46,027 nucleotides of DNA from Nitrospirota bacterium (GTDB taxonomy: Bacteria > Nitrospirota > JACRHJ01). Positions 27,504-35,639 of this stretch are shown in pieces (the first letter of the stretch is position 1; each line of letters begins with the position of its first letter). The notes under the pieces are model-generated. The model saw only the letters and a program-made list of their open reading frames with translations, was not told the DNA's origin and searched no databases. Both the position numbers and the translations under genes were made by a program. The DNA is taken from assembly GCA_016212105.1 (NCBI GenBank), contig JACRHJ010000010.1, positions 1 through 46,027 on the forward strand. The letters are read 5' to 3'.

Positions 27504-28898
27504 CTACTTATCCCTCACCTCATAATAAACGATTCGCGTCACCGGGTTGCCGTACCGGAGCAGGAACCCCTTGTGCCCGTCCACGAAACGGACGGTGATG
27601 CCGCCTCCGTTAAGCTCCTCGTTCCAGAACCTCTTGAGAGACGTGTCGTAGTACGACAGCCGCGTGCTGTCGAGGCCTGAGTTCGAGTCGAGGTAGCTGA
27701 GGACGAACGCCTCTCCGTCCGGGGCGATTGCGATGCCCGGCCTGTCCACGCCCGGCAGGAGGGCGGCGAGGTCCACGCCGACCACCTTCGCCTTCGGGAA
27801 CGCCTCCTTTATCCGCGCCGGGACTCCGGACTTCTCCAGGTCGAACGGCTTGAATATTATGACGTAGGCGAACTTCCCGCCCCTGGCCAGCCAGAAATCG
27901 AAGCCGTAGCTCGCGCGCTCGAACATCCTCATGTCGCCCCTGCCGTCGAGGAACGCGAGCAGGGACTTGCTCCCGCCCTTAATGCCGAACACGCCGCCGA
28001 AGTCCTCGGTCAGCCTGTGCTCCGAGAAGTACGCATTCTCCCACGCGATCGCGCCGTCCTGGTCGAACAGCACCACGCTCGTGCCGTGCCTGCCGCCCCG
28101 GCCGCGCGTGCAGACGAAGTACGAGCCGTCGTCCGCCATCAGGCACTCGGCCGCCTCCAGCCAGGTGTCCGGGTCGTCTCCGACCTCGTGGTCCGCGAGG
28201 AGCCTTCCGGTTTTATTGTAGAGGTAGAGCCGCTGCCCGAGAGTCCCGGACGGGCCGCCCCCCGCCCCGCCCGGCTTCCTGTTTGTCAGTGCGGACTCGT
28301 CCACGACAAGCACGCGCCCGCCGTCCCTGGATACGCGCACCGCCTTCAGGCCGTACCCGTCCCTCGGCGTGGCGATGAACAGGAGTTTTCCTCTTTTGTC
28401 GTAATGCCTAAGCTCATAATACGCTCCGGAAGTTTTATAGACGACAGTGTAGGTCTCCCCGCCTCCGCCGAGTACCACCTGCACCCCCGTGACCGGGACC
28501 CGGGCGCCGGACACGTCCTGCTCGCCCTCCGGGGCGGCCTCCGCTCCTTCAGCGTCCAGCCGCGGGGCGACGCCCGCAATCCAAAGCCGCTCGGCCGGCA
28601 CGGTCAGCTCCGTCACCGCGCCAGGCTCCTCCAGCGTCTCGGACTTGCCGTCCTTCGCTATGGACAGGACGCGGCCCGGCCCCTTGGAGCCCTGCGCGGC
28701 CTGTACCGCGAGCAGCCTTCCGTCCCCGTTGAGCGAGCTTATCTCGGTCAGCGGCGGGTCGTATTTTTTGTCTGAAAGGGGTATGGGAAAAGGCTTGCAG
28801 TGCGCTGACGCGGGAAATGCGAGCGACATTATGATCGTCAGGGCGAGAAGCGCTAAGGACGCGGTTGCCATGCGGATGTGGCGCGAATGTGTCGGCAC
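27504..28898 (-). CDS. Exported protein of unknown function, beta-propeller-like
   Basis: A 464-aa protein with a signal peptide (MPTHSRHIRMATASLALLAL, cleavage near PASA-HC). The rest contains repeated strand-turn phrases such as YYELRHYDKRGKLLFIATPR, LYLYNKTGRLLADHEVGDD, SVVLFDQDGAIAWENAYF and TRLSYYDTSLKRFWNEE, as in WD40/PQQ-like beta-propellers. No catalytic motif or named family is recognised. The start is GTG 28898 with GGGAGGAG eight bases upstream. A longer frame to 28982 exists only because a family B repeat (28929-28961) happens to be open. Transcribed after the binding-protein gene at 29037-30644, perhaps in the same transcript. Confidence 0.75.
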   Translation of the reverse strand: MPTHSRHIRMATASLALLALTIIMSLAFPASAHCKPFPIPLSDKKYDPPLTEISSLNGDGRLLAVQAAQGSKGPGRVLSIAKDGKSETLEEPGAVTELTVPAERLWIAGVAPRLDAEGAEAAPEGEQDVSGARVPVTGVQVVLGGGGETYTVVYKTSGAYYELRHYDKRGKLLFIATPRDGYGLKAVRVSRDGGRVLVVDESALTNRKPGGAGGGPSGTLGQRLYLYNKTGRLLADHEVGDDPDTWLEAAECLMADDGSYFVCTRGRGGRHGTSVVLFDQDGAIAWENAYFSEHRLTEDFGGVFGIKGGSKSLLAFLDGRGDMRMFERASYGFDFWLARGGKFAYVIIFKPFDLEKSGVPARIKEAFPKAKVVGVDLAALLPGVDRPGIAIAPDGEAFVLSYLDSNSGLDSTRLSYYDTSLKRFWNEELNGGGITVRFVDGHKGFLLRYGNPVTRIVYYEVRDK

Positions 28899-28928
28899 GC
28901 GGGGCTCCTCCCAATAATCGATAATGCA

Positions 28929-28961
28929 AGGGCCGACACACGGGTCGGCCCCTACAAAAAA
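28929..28961 (-). repeat. Family B palindromic repeat upstream of the propeller-like gene
   Basis: Reverse-oriented copy of the GTAGGGGCCGACCCGTGTGT repeat, almost identical to 19022-19054. It ends ~30 bases before the chosen GTG and just before the ribosome site. Confidence 0.8.
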
Positions 28962-29003
28962 CAGACGACGAGCTACAAACACAAGACAAGCGCTTCTTGT
29001 TGC

Positions 29004-29034
29004 CAGCCCCTAGTCCCTAGCCCCTAGCCCCTGC
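29004..29034. repeat. Short tandem CCCCTAG-type repeat
   Basis: Four imperfect copies of a ~7-base unit (AGCCCCT AGTCCCT AGCCCCT AGCCCCT) directly after the stop of the binding-protein gene. Confidence 0.7.
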
Positions 29035-29036
29035 CT

Positions 29037-30644
29037 TTATTCATACCACTGGTTCTTGTCCGCCGGTACCGTCCAGTCCTTGAAGTTGTACCAGATGCCG
29101 TGCGGCTCCTTCTTCACGCCCTTGAACCGCTTGTGCAGCACAGGCAGGGCGTCCGGGACGTACAGGAAGGTGTACGGGACGTCGTCCGCGAGTATCGCGT
29201 GTATCTTCCGGTATATCTCGGTGCGCTTCTTGATGTCGAAGGTCTGGCGGCCCTCGATGAGGAGCCTGTCCACCTCGGGGTTGCTGTACCCGACGAAGTT
29301 GAACTCGCCCTCCTTGGTCTTTGTCGAGTACCACATGTCGTACGAGTCCGGGTCGCGCGAGAGCGCCCAACCGAGTATTATAGCCTCGAACTTGCGCTTG
29401 TCTATGAAGTCGTGGAGGAGTGCCTGCCATTCGAGCGTGTTGAGCTTGACGCTCACGCCGACCTCCTTCAGGTTCTGCTGTATTATCTCGCCTGTCTTCT
29501 TCCTCTGGTCGTTGCCCTGGTTAGTGAGGATGGTGAACGCGAACGGTTTGCCGTCCTTGTCGAGTATGCCGTCGCCGTCGGTGTCCTTCCAGCCCGCCTC
29601 GGCAAGGAGCGCCTTCGCCTTCTCGACGTCATGCGGGTAAGACTTCACGTCGGGGTTGTAAGCCCAGGACTCCGGCGGGAACGGACCCGTGCAGGGCATT
29701 CCGAGGCCCAGCAGGACGCCGTCGATTATCGACTGCTGGTCGACCGCATACGAGATTGCCTGGCGCACCCGCTTGTCCTTGAACTTTTCGTCGTTCAGGT
29801 TGTATCCCATGTAGGTGTACGCGAACGACGGGTATCTGAGCAGGTTGAACCGCCCTTCTATCGTATCGTCCACCTGGCGCGAGTACTGTAGCGGGGTCAG
29901 GCCCATGTAGTCAATGCCGCCGGACTTCAGCTCCAGGAACATGGTGGAGGTGTCCGGTATTATCCTCGTGATAAACTTGTCCACCTTGGGCCTGCCCTCG
30001 AAGTACTCGTCGAACGCGGTCAGGACGACCTTCTGGCCCGCTGCCCACTCCTCGAACTTGAACGGCCCGGTGCCGACGGGGTGCCGGTTGAACTCGTCCG
30101 TGTTTATGTCCCTGCCTTCGAGCAGGTGTTTCGGGATGATGCCCATGCCCCAGGCCTCCAGGGCGGGCGCGAACGGCTCCTTGTACGTGACCTTCACCGT
30201 GTACTCGTCCGGAGCCTCGACGCGGCCCACCGGCCCGAGCGAGTCGCTGTACGGCGTCGCGACCTTAGGGTCGCGCAGCGTGTTGTAGGTGAACAGGACG
30301 TCCGCCGACGTGAACGGCTCCCCGTCGTGCCATTTTACGTTTTTACGGAGGTGGAAGGTTATCACCATCCCGTCGGGCGAGACGTCCCAGGACTCGGCCA
30401 GGTCGCCGATTATCTTTATGTCCTTGTCGTACTTGGTCAGGCCGTTGAACATCCAGCCGGATATGTCGGACGACGCGGTGTCCGTCGCGAGCATCGGGAT
30501 AAGCCGCTTCGCGTCCGCGAGCGCGGCCACCGTTATCGTGTTCGGGTTCGGGTTGGGTATTGGCGCGTCCGCCTGCTTCTTTGCGCAGGACGACGCTGCA
30601 AGGACGAGCGCCAGTGCGGCGATGGCAAATATCGGTTTCCTCAA
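29037..30644 (-). CDS. ABC transporter substrate-binding lipoprotein, family 5
   Basis: A 535-aa lipoprotein: signal MRKPIFAIAALALVLAASSC with lipobox Cys20, then an SBP_bac_5 domain (LAESWDVSPDGMVITFHLRK, WHDGEPFTSADVLFTYNTLR, VGTGPFKFEEWAAGQKVVLT, GGIDYMGLTP). This family binds peptides, nickel complexes or other solutes for Dpp/Opp-type importers. The permeases at 22900 and 25088 are the obvious partners although they are on the opposite strand ~3 kb away. The start is TTG 30644 with GGAGG seven bases upstream; no ATG is closer. No ATPase is nearby. The ligand cannot be read from the sequence. Confidence 0.95.
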   Translation of the reverse strand: MRKPIFAIAALALVLAASSCAKKQADAPIPNPNPNTITVAALADAKRLIPMLATDTASSDISGWMFNGLTKYDKDIKIIGDLAESWDVSPDGMVITFHLRKNVKWHDGEPFTSADVLFTYNTLRDPKVATPYSDSLGPVGRVEAPDEYTVKVTYKEPFAPALEAWGMGIIPKHLLEGRDINTDEFNRHPVGTGPFKFEEWAAGQKVVLTAFDEYFEGRPKVDKFITRIIPDTSTMFLELKSGGIDYMGLTPLQYSRQVDDTIEGRFNLLRYPSFAYTYMGYNLNDEKFKDKRVRQAISYAVDQQSIIDGVLLGLGMPCTGPFPPESWAYNPDVKSYPHDVEKAKALLAEAGWKDTDGDGILDKDGKPFAFTILTNQGNDQRKKTGEIIQQNLKEVGVSVKLNTLEWQALLHDFIDKRKFEAIILGWALSRDPDSYDMWYSTKTKEGEFNFVGYSNPEVDRLLIEGRQTFDIKKRTEIYRKIHAILADDVPYTFLYVPDALPVLHKRFKGVKKEPHGIWYNFKDWTVPADKNQWYE

Positions 30645-30889
30645 GGTCTGGCCTCCATCATATGAAAAGACGTGTCTCGTGTTCGTGGTTCGTGAAGGAT
30701 TTTATGTAGGGGCCGACCCGCGTGTCGGCCCTCTCTGTCACCCCCGTGAAAACGGGGGTCCATTTTGGTTCTCACTCGCAGAATGGATTCCCGCTTTCGC
30801 GGGAATGACAAACTATTGCTCTTGCAGTTTCTTCCCCATCCCCGCCTGATGGGGAGAGGGAAGGGGGGCTGGGGGTGTTCTTCCGCTTA
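30645..30889. repeat. Intergenic repeat nest upstream of the binding-protein gene
   Basis: Family B (30701-30732), family D (CACCCCCGTGAAAACGGGGG core, 30737-30767), family C (30785-30809) and a family H/I-like G-rich element (~30836-30880) occur in series. The first 50 bases carry the ribosome site and presumably the promoter of the binding-protein gene. No gene is seen. Confidence 0.75.
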
Positions 30890-30918
30890 AACAAAAAGAG
30901 GGGGCGATAAGCCCCCTC
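30890..30918 (-). terminator. Rho-independent terminator of the tpiA-secG unit
   Basis: On the minus strand GAGGGGGC pairs with GCCCCCTC (5-base loop) and is followed by TTTTTGTTT, 27 bases after the secG stop. Confidence 0.88.
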
Positions 30919-30944
30919 GATTTTCGTGAAAGTGTAACCCGAAC

Positions 30945-31343
30945 CTACTTCCCGCCCTGCGCCGGGGGCATGGCCGGGGCAGCCGGGGCTCCGGCTGGAG
31001 CGCCGCCCTGTGCCGGGACAAACGGGGCGTTCTGCGCGGGCGCGGCCGGAGCGCCGCTCTCGGCTGGGGCCTCGCTCTTCGCGGGGACGTCCCTGACGAC
31101 CGAGGAGCTGATGCCGCCGGACGATACCAGAGACAGGCCGAGCGAGGTCAGCATGAACACCGTCGCCGCGGCTGCGGTAAGCTTCGTCAGGAAGTTGCCT
31201 GAACCGCGGCTCCCGAAGATGGTGGTCGAGGCGCCGCCTCCGAAGTTCGCGCCCATCTCGGCGCCCTTGCCGGTCTGGAGCAGTATTGCGATGAGCAGTG
31301 TAGCGCTCACGACGAGGTGTATGATAAGCAGAAGCGTCGCCAT
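30945..31343 (-). CDS. secG: Preprotein translocase subunit SecG
   Basis: Small subunit of the SecYEG channel in the inner membrane. Residues ~1-22 form the first helix (TLLLIIHLVVSATLLIAILL), followed by the family motif LLQTGKGAEMGANFGGGAST, the FGSRGSGNFLTKLTA loop and the second helix (~55-75). The 132-aa length exceeds the usual ~75-110 because of a Pro/Ala/Gly-rich C-terminal tail (~88-132). ATG 31343 has GGAGG nine bases upstream. It lies 40 bases after tpiA, a common pairing, and is followed by a terminator. Confidence 0.95.
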   Translation of the reverse strand: MATLLLIIHLVVSATLLIAILLQTGKGAEMGANFGGGASTTIFGSRGSGNFLTKLTAAAATVFMLTSLGLSLVSSGGISSSVVRDVPAKSEAPAESGAPAAPAQNAPFVPAQGGAPAGAPAAPAMPPAQGGK

Positions 31344-31383
31344 TAAAAGATTCCTCCAGTTATTTATGTCTATCGAAATTTCG

Positions 31384-32139
31384 CTATTTGAAGTTCACAA
31401 GGGCCGCAAAAGAGTCCGCCTTGAGCGCGGCCCCGCCGACAAGCGCGCCGTCTATGTCCGCGCGGGACATCAGGTCGGCCACATTGTCCGGCTTGACGCT
31501 GCCGCCGTACTGTATCCTTACCGCATCAGCTATACCCTCGCCGTGAACCCTGGTGAGCCAGCCGCGTATGAAGGCGTGCACATCCTGCGCCTGCTCAGGA
31601 GACGCCGTCTTTCCGGTGCCTATGGCCCAGACCGGCTCGTACGCGAGTATCGTGCCAGCCATCTGCTTCGGGCCTATGTCCTTCAGGCCGCCGTCCAACT
31701 GCCTCTCTATTACCTTGAACTGGTCGCCCCGCTCCCGCTCGTCGAGCGTCTCGCCGACGCATACGATGGGCACGAGGCCCACCGAGAGCGCGGCCGCGAG
31801 CTTCCTGTTGACCGACTCGTCCGTCTCGGCGAAGTACTGCCTGCGCTCGGAATGCCCGATTATGACGTGCGTACAGCCCGCGTCCACGAGCATGGCGGCC
31901 GATACCTCGCCGGTGTAGGCCCCTTTTGGCTCCCAGTGCATGTTCTGCGCCGCGACGCCGATGCCCGTCCCCTTGACCGCCTCCGCGACCGCAGAAAGGG
32001 CGGTGAACGGCGGGGCGAGTATCACCTCGACGCCTGACTTTCCGGAACAAGTGGGCAAAATGCCGCGCACGAGTTCGAGCGCCTCGGGCACGGTCATGTG
32101 CATCTTCCAGTTTCCTGCTATTACGGGTGTCCTTGCCAT
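31384..32139 (-). CDS. tpiA: Triosephosphate isomerase
   Basis: Interconverts dihydroxyacetone phosphate and glyceraldehyde 3-phosphate in glycolysis and gluconeogenesis. The 251-aa length is normal. Substrate-binding Asn10 and Lys12 lie in AGNWKMH, catalytic His96 in IIGHSERRQYF and catalytic Glu168 in AYEPVWAIGTGKTAS; the phosphate loop is YGGSVKPDN. The start is ATG 32139 (MARTPVIAGNWKM); a TTG 21 bases upstream is possible but adds residues the family lacks. Same strand and probably same transcript as rpe upstream and secG downstream. Confidence 0.97.
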   Translation of the reverse strand: MARTPVIAGNWKMHMTVPEALELVRGILPTCSGKSGVEVILAPPFTALSAVAEAVKGTGIGVAAQNMHWEPKGAYTGEVSAAMLVDAGCTHVIIGHSERRQYFAETDESVNRKLAAALSVGLVPIVCVGETLDERERGDQFKVIERQLDGGLKDIGPKQMAGTILAYEPVWAIGTGKTASPEQAQDVHAFIRGWLTRVHGEGIADAVRIQYGGSVKPDNVADLMSRADIDGALVGGAALKADSFAALVNFK

Positions 32140-32218
32140 AACGTTGAATTCTATTTCCAAAGAGGGTTTATGTCAAGCAAAAAACGCCTGTGGCCCCAAC
32201 CGTGCCGACTTGGCGGGA

Positions 32219-32884
32219 CTATCCCGGAAGCCCCTTGAGCGCCTCCCGGAACTCGGCGATGGTCTTTTTGTAGTCCGGAGTCCCGAATATGGCGGAGCCC
32301 GCAACAAGCCAGTCCGCCCCGGCCGCGGCGACCTCGCGGCAGTTGTCCACCTTCACGCCGCCGTCCACCTCTATGATCACGCCGAGGCCGCGCCTGTCTA
32401 TCTCGGCGCGCGCGGCAGAGATCTTTTTGAGCGCGTTCGGTATGAACGACTGCCCACCGAAGCCGGGGTTGACCGACATCAGGAGCAGCATGTCGATGTA
32501 CTCCCACGTCCATTCGAGCGCGGAAAGCGGGGTGGACGGGTTAAGCACGACGCCGGGCTTGACTCCGAGCTTCCTTATCGCGTCCACCGTGCGGTTCAGG
32601 TGCGGCAGGACCTCCGCGTGCACAGTAATGTAGTCCGCGCCCGCGTCCGCGAACTCCTCTATGAACTTGTCCGGCTCGGAGATCATCAGGTGCACGTCCA
32701 CGGGGAGCTTCGTGACCTTCTTTACAGCCTTCGCCACGAGCGGGCCAATCGTGATGTTCGGCACGAAATGGCCGTCCATCACGTCGACGTGTATGACGTC
32801 CGCTCCGGCGGCCTCGACAGCCCTGACCTCGTCGCCAAGCCTTGAGAAGTCCGCCGAAAGTATTGATGGGGCAAGTTTTATCAT
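32219..32884 (-). CDS. rpe: Ribulose-phosphate 3-epimerase
   Basis: Interconverts ribulose 5-phosphate and xylulose 5-phosphate in the pentose phosphate or Calvin pathway. A 221-aa TIM barrel with family signatures KLAPSILSADFSRLGDE, HVDVMDGHFVPNITIGP (metal and catalytic His32, Asp34), VDVHLMI (His65), MSVNPGFGGQSFIP and EVDGGVKVDNC. The length is normal. ATG 32884 has only a weak GAGAG upstream. It lies between the PASTA gene and tpiA on the same strand, 79 bases before tpiA. Confidence 0.97.
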   Translation of the reverse strand: MIKLAPSILSADFSRLGDEVRAVEAAGADVIHVDVMDGHFVPNITIGPLVAKAVKKVTKLPVDVHLMISEPDKFIEEFADAGADYITVHAEVLPHLNRTVDAIRKLGVKPGVVLNPSTPLSALEWTWEYIDMLLLMSVNPGFGGQSFIPNALKKISAARAEIDRRGLGVIIEVDGGVKVDNCREVAAAGADWLVAGSAIFGTPDYKKTIAEFREALKGLPG

Positions 32885-33212
32885 TTTGCGTCTCTCGTTA
32901 TGAAGGTGAAAAGTCCCGCCTTCTTGTAAGAAGGCGGCCCAAGAACTTATTACAGGTTTACCTCAAACATTTCAAGGCTTGTTTAATGTTTCGCTGTGTC
33001 ATTGCGAGGAGCCGAAGGCGACGCGGCAATCTCAGTTTTTGATTGTCACCCCCGTGGAAACGGGGGTCCATTTTGAATTTCATGCTCACAACGGTTTCCC
33101 GCTTGAGTTTACCCCGGTATGCCTAAAGCCGGGGCGGGTATGACGTGTAGTTGTTAGTCGCCCCGTGCTTGACACGGGGTCCAGGAAGTTTTCCTGCATA
33201 GTTGCCGGAGTA
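32885..33212. repeat. Intergenic region with families E and D repeats, no gene
   Basis: Family E (32997-33035) and family D (33045-33075) palindromes lie between the PASTA gene and rpe. The stretch 33076-33190 contains further imperfect palindromic fragments (for example CCCCGGTATGCCTAAAGCCG). No coding frame is credible. Confidence 0.7.
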
Positions 33213-34190
33213 TTAATTATTCCCGCCGAGCGGGTCCCGTATTATCTGCCTCGACGGCTGTTTCGCAGGTTTCTGCACCGGGACGGCGGTCTGCTCCGGC
33301 ATGGGGGCCGGAGGTGCGCCCGTCGCGCCGCTGGGCGGGGCGGGCTTTTGAGCAGGTGGCGCGGGGGCCGCCGTCTGTGCGGGCACCCTGTCGGTCTTCT
33401 GCGCAGGGGCCGGGTTTGCCGGCTGCACGGGCTTGCCGGCAGGGGTCGCGCCCGGCTTCTGGGGCGGGGCCGCGCCGGGCTTTCCGGCAGACGTTCCATT
33501 TCCGAGCGTCACCTTCACGGTGTCTCCGGCCTGAAGCGGGTAGCCCGCGGGCGGATCCTGCGACGTCACCACGCCGGATTTGCCGGTCTGGGATACCCCG
33601 GCCGAAAGCTGGGCGAGTATGCCCGTGGCCTCGCCGAGCGTCTTCCCGGTTATATCCGGCGTGATATACATGCCCGGCGCGGGTCCGGAGCTTACCAGCA
33701 GGTCGAGCGCGCCGCCCCTCTGTATGACCGACTGGGCCGCCGGCTCCTGTGCTATAACGGACTCACCCGGCTCGGACGACGGCACGCGCGCTACCTCGCC
33801 GAGCGTAAGCCCGGCCTGCTTGAGCACTATCTGGGCCCGCCGGAAGGACTCGCCGTAAAGCTCCGGCACGGTTATCTCCTGCCTGCCGAGGCTCAGGACT
33901 ACCGAGATGTTCCGGCCCTTTTTTACCTTGGAGCCGGGGGCGGGCACCTGGGATATGACCGTGCCCTCCGGGGCGGTCGGGTGGAACTCCTCGCGGTCAA
34001 CCTTTATCTCAAGGCCCGCGTCCTTCAGGGCGCCTATGGCGTCCGTGACGTCCCTGCCGGAGACGTCCGGCACCGCCACAGTCCTGCCGGAGGTCACGAC
34101 CTTCATCGTAACTATCGCGGACACGAACACGAGCGCGAGGAGCGCGAAGAAAACCGCGACCGTCTGAATTATCTTTTTTACATTGAGCAT
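33213..34190 (-). CDS. Membrane-anchored PASTA-domain protein
   Basis: A 325-aa protein with one N-terminal transmembrane helix (~9-31) and three extracytoplasmic PASTA domains (~38-104, ~105-172, ~173-240), each with the VP..G....A...L..AGL pattern, for example VPDVSGRDVTDAIGALKDAG and VPELYGESFRRAQIVLKQAG. A Pro/Ala-rich tail (~245-320) follows. PASTA domains bind peptidoglycan stems or beta-lactams in Ser/Thr kinases and penicillin-binding proteins; here no kinase or transpeptidase domain is present. Its place between rsmB and rpe is a recurring arrangement in deltaproteobacteria (from general knowledge). A peptidoglycan-sensing or binding role is inference. Confidence 0.9.
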   Translation of the reverse strand: MLNVKKIIQTVAVFFALLALVFVSAIVTMKVVTSGRTVAVPDVSGRDVTDAIGALKDAGLEIKVDREEFHPTAPEGTVISQVPAPGSKVKKGRNISVVLSLGRQEITVPELYGESFRRAQIVLKQAGLTLGEVARVPSSEPGESVIAQEPAAQSVIQRGGALDLLVSSGPAPGMYITPDITGKTLGEATGILAQLSAGVSQTGKSGVVTSQDPPAGYPLQAGDTVKVTLGNGTSAGKPGAAPPQKPGATPAGKPVQPANPAPAQKTDRVPAQTAAPAPPAQKPAPPSGATGAPPAPMPEQTAVPVQKPAKQPSRQIIRDPLGGNN

Positions 34191-34213
34191 ATTATACTGC
34201 TGTTTATCAAAAT

Positions 34214-34291
34214 GTAGGGTGGGCTGCGCCCACCAAATCCCTGTCTTATTCCCCCTCTCCTCGCGGGAGAGGGGGTTGGGGGTGAGGGGGT
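34214..34291. repeat. Family F and family I repeats between rsmB and the PASTA gene
   Basis: Family F (GTAGGGTGGGCTGCGCCCAC core, 34214-34234) followed by family I (CCCCCTCTCCTCGCGGGAGA core, ~34249-34291). Family I has a near copy at 41340-41381. Confidence 0.78.
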
Positions 34292-34294
34292 TCC

Positions 34295-35632
34295 TTATTG
34301 CCTTACCAGTCGCGCCGCGAAGAAGCCATCCAGCCCGTGCCTGTGCGGGTACGTCCTCATGTAGCCCTCAGGAGTCACGAGCCCGCCCGCGGCCTCCGGC
34401 AGGAACCCGCGCGCGTCCTCCACGGTCCACTCCGTGTGCTCCCCGATGAAGCCTGCGATGACTGTCTCGCCCTCCGCGGGCTCTGTCGAGCAGGTCGAAA
34501 ATACCAGTGCGCCTCCGGGCCTCACGAGCACCGAGAGGTTTCCGAGCATCGAGGCCTGAAGACGCGCGAGGCGCGCGACGTCCGGCTGCCGGCGTGTGTA
34601 CTTAATCTCCGGCCTGCGCCTGATTACCCCGAGCGCGGAACACGGCGCATCGAGAAGGACGCGGTCGAAGCCGTTATCGAACGGGAGCGGCCCGGATACG
34701 TCCGCCTGCATCACGGTTACGCCCTGGAGGCCGAGCCTGGCAATATTTTCCTTCAGCGGGACGAGCTTGTCGGCGGCTATGTCCACGGCGGTAATGCGCG
34801 CCGTGCCGCCGGAAAGCGCGGAGATGTGGCCAGTCTTCCCGCCTGGCGCGGCGCATGCATCCAAGACGTCGTCACCGGGCTTAGGCGAAAGCAGGATGGA
34901 CACGAGCTGCGCGGCCTCGTCCTGCACGGCGAACAGCCCTTCCGCATAGCCCGGAATCGCCTCTATCCTCGGGTAGCCCTTTATCATCACGCCGTCCGGG
35001 GCGTACAGGCAAGGCGTACAGCCTATACCCGCCTCGACGAGGCCCGCAATCAGGCCTGCCCTGTCTGTCTTGAGCGTGTTCGCCCGGAGGGTTATGGGCG
35101 GGGGCTGGTTCCCGGCGGCCATCAGGGCCTCCGCCTCGTCCGCGCCGAAACGCTTGACCCAGCGCTCCGCCAGCCAGGCCGGGTACGAATGTTTTATGCT
35201 CAGGCAGCGCGCGGGCTCCTTTTCCCGGTCGGGATAAGCTACCGAGTCCACGCCGCGTATGAGGTTCCTCAGCACCGCGTTCACGAACCCGGCGAGGGCC
35301 TTCTCGCGCGAGGTCTTCATGCGCTCGACGGCATCGTGCACGGCTGCCCGCGCAGGCACCCTGTCGAGGTATATGACCTGGTATGCGGCGGCCCGGAGGA
35401 CGTTCCTGACCTGTGGCGGGATGCCCCTGGGCGTCTCCTTGATGAACTTCGACAGGACGAAGTCGAGGTTTGTAAGGTTCCTCACGACGCCGTAGGCTAT
35501 CTCCATCGCGAGCGCCCTGTCCCGGCGGTCGAGCGAAGACGCGTGGAGGGCGTCTCTGAGCAGGGATTCCGGACGGCCCTTGCCTTCCTGCCAGCCGTCC
35601 AGGACGTAAACCGCGACGTCGCGCGCGGTCAT
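34295..35632 (-). CDS. rsmB: 16S rRNA (cytosine-967-C5)-methyltransferase
   Basis: Methylates C967 of 16S rRNA with S-adenosylmethionine. The 445-aa length is normal. An N-terminal NusB-like RNA-binding domain (~1-140) precedes the methyltransferase fold. The SAM-binding motif DACAAPGGKTGHISAL lies at 258-273. The two catalytic cysteines are Cys331 (LLDAPCSALG) and Cys381 (FSTCSTEPAEGE). I chose ATG 35632, eight bases past the DUF116 stop; ATG 35647, which overlaps that gene's end, is possible. Part of the def-fmt-DUF116-rsmB-PASTA-rpe run. Confidence 0.95.
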   Translation of the reverse strand: MTARDVAVYVLDGWQEGKGRPESLLRDALHASSLDRRDRALAMEIAYGVVRNLTNLDFVLSKFIKETPRGIPPQVRNVLRAAAYQVIYLDRVPARAAVHDAVERMKTSREKALAGFVNAVLRNLIRGVDSVAYPDREKEPARCLSIKHSYPAWLAERWVKRFGADEAEALMAAGNQPPPITLRANTLKTDRAGLIAGLVEAGIGCTPCLYAPDGVMIKGYPRIEAIPGYAEGLFAVQDEAAQLVSILLSPKPGDDVLDACAAPGGKTGHISALSGGTARITAVDIAADKLVPLKENIARLGLQGVTVMQADVSGPLPFDNGFDRVLLDAPCSALGVIRRRPEIKYTRRQPDVARLARLQASMLGNLSVLVRPGGALVFSTCSTEPAEGETVIAGFIGEHTEWTVEDARGFLPEAAGGLVTPEGYMRTYPHRHGLDGFFAARLVRQ

Positions 35633-35639
35633 CTGAGGC

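Noticed and set aside
28899-28982. N-terminal extension of the propeller-like protein
   Set aside because: It is encoded by a family B repeat (GADPCVGP), and a ribosome site supports GTG 28898.
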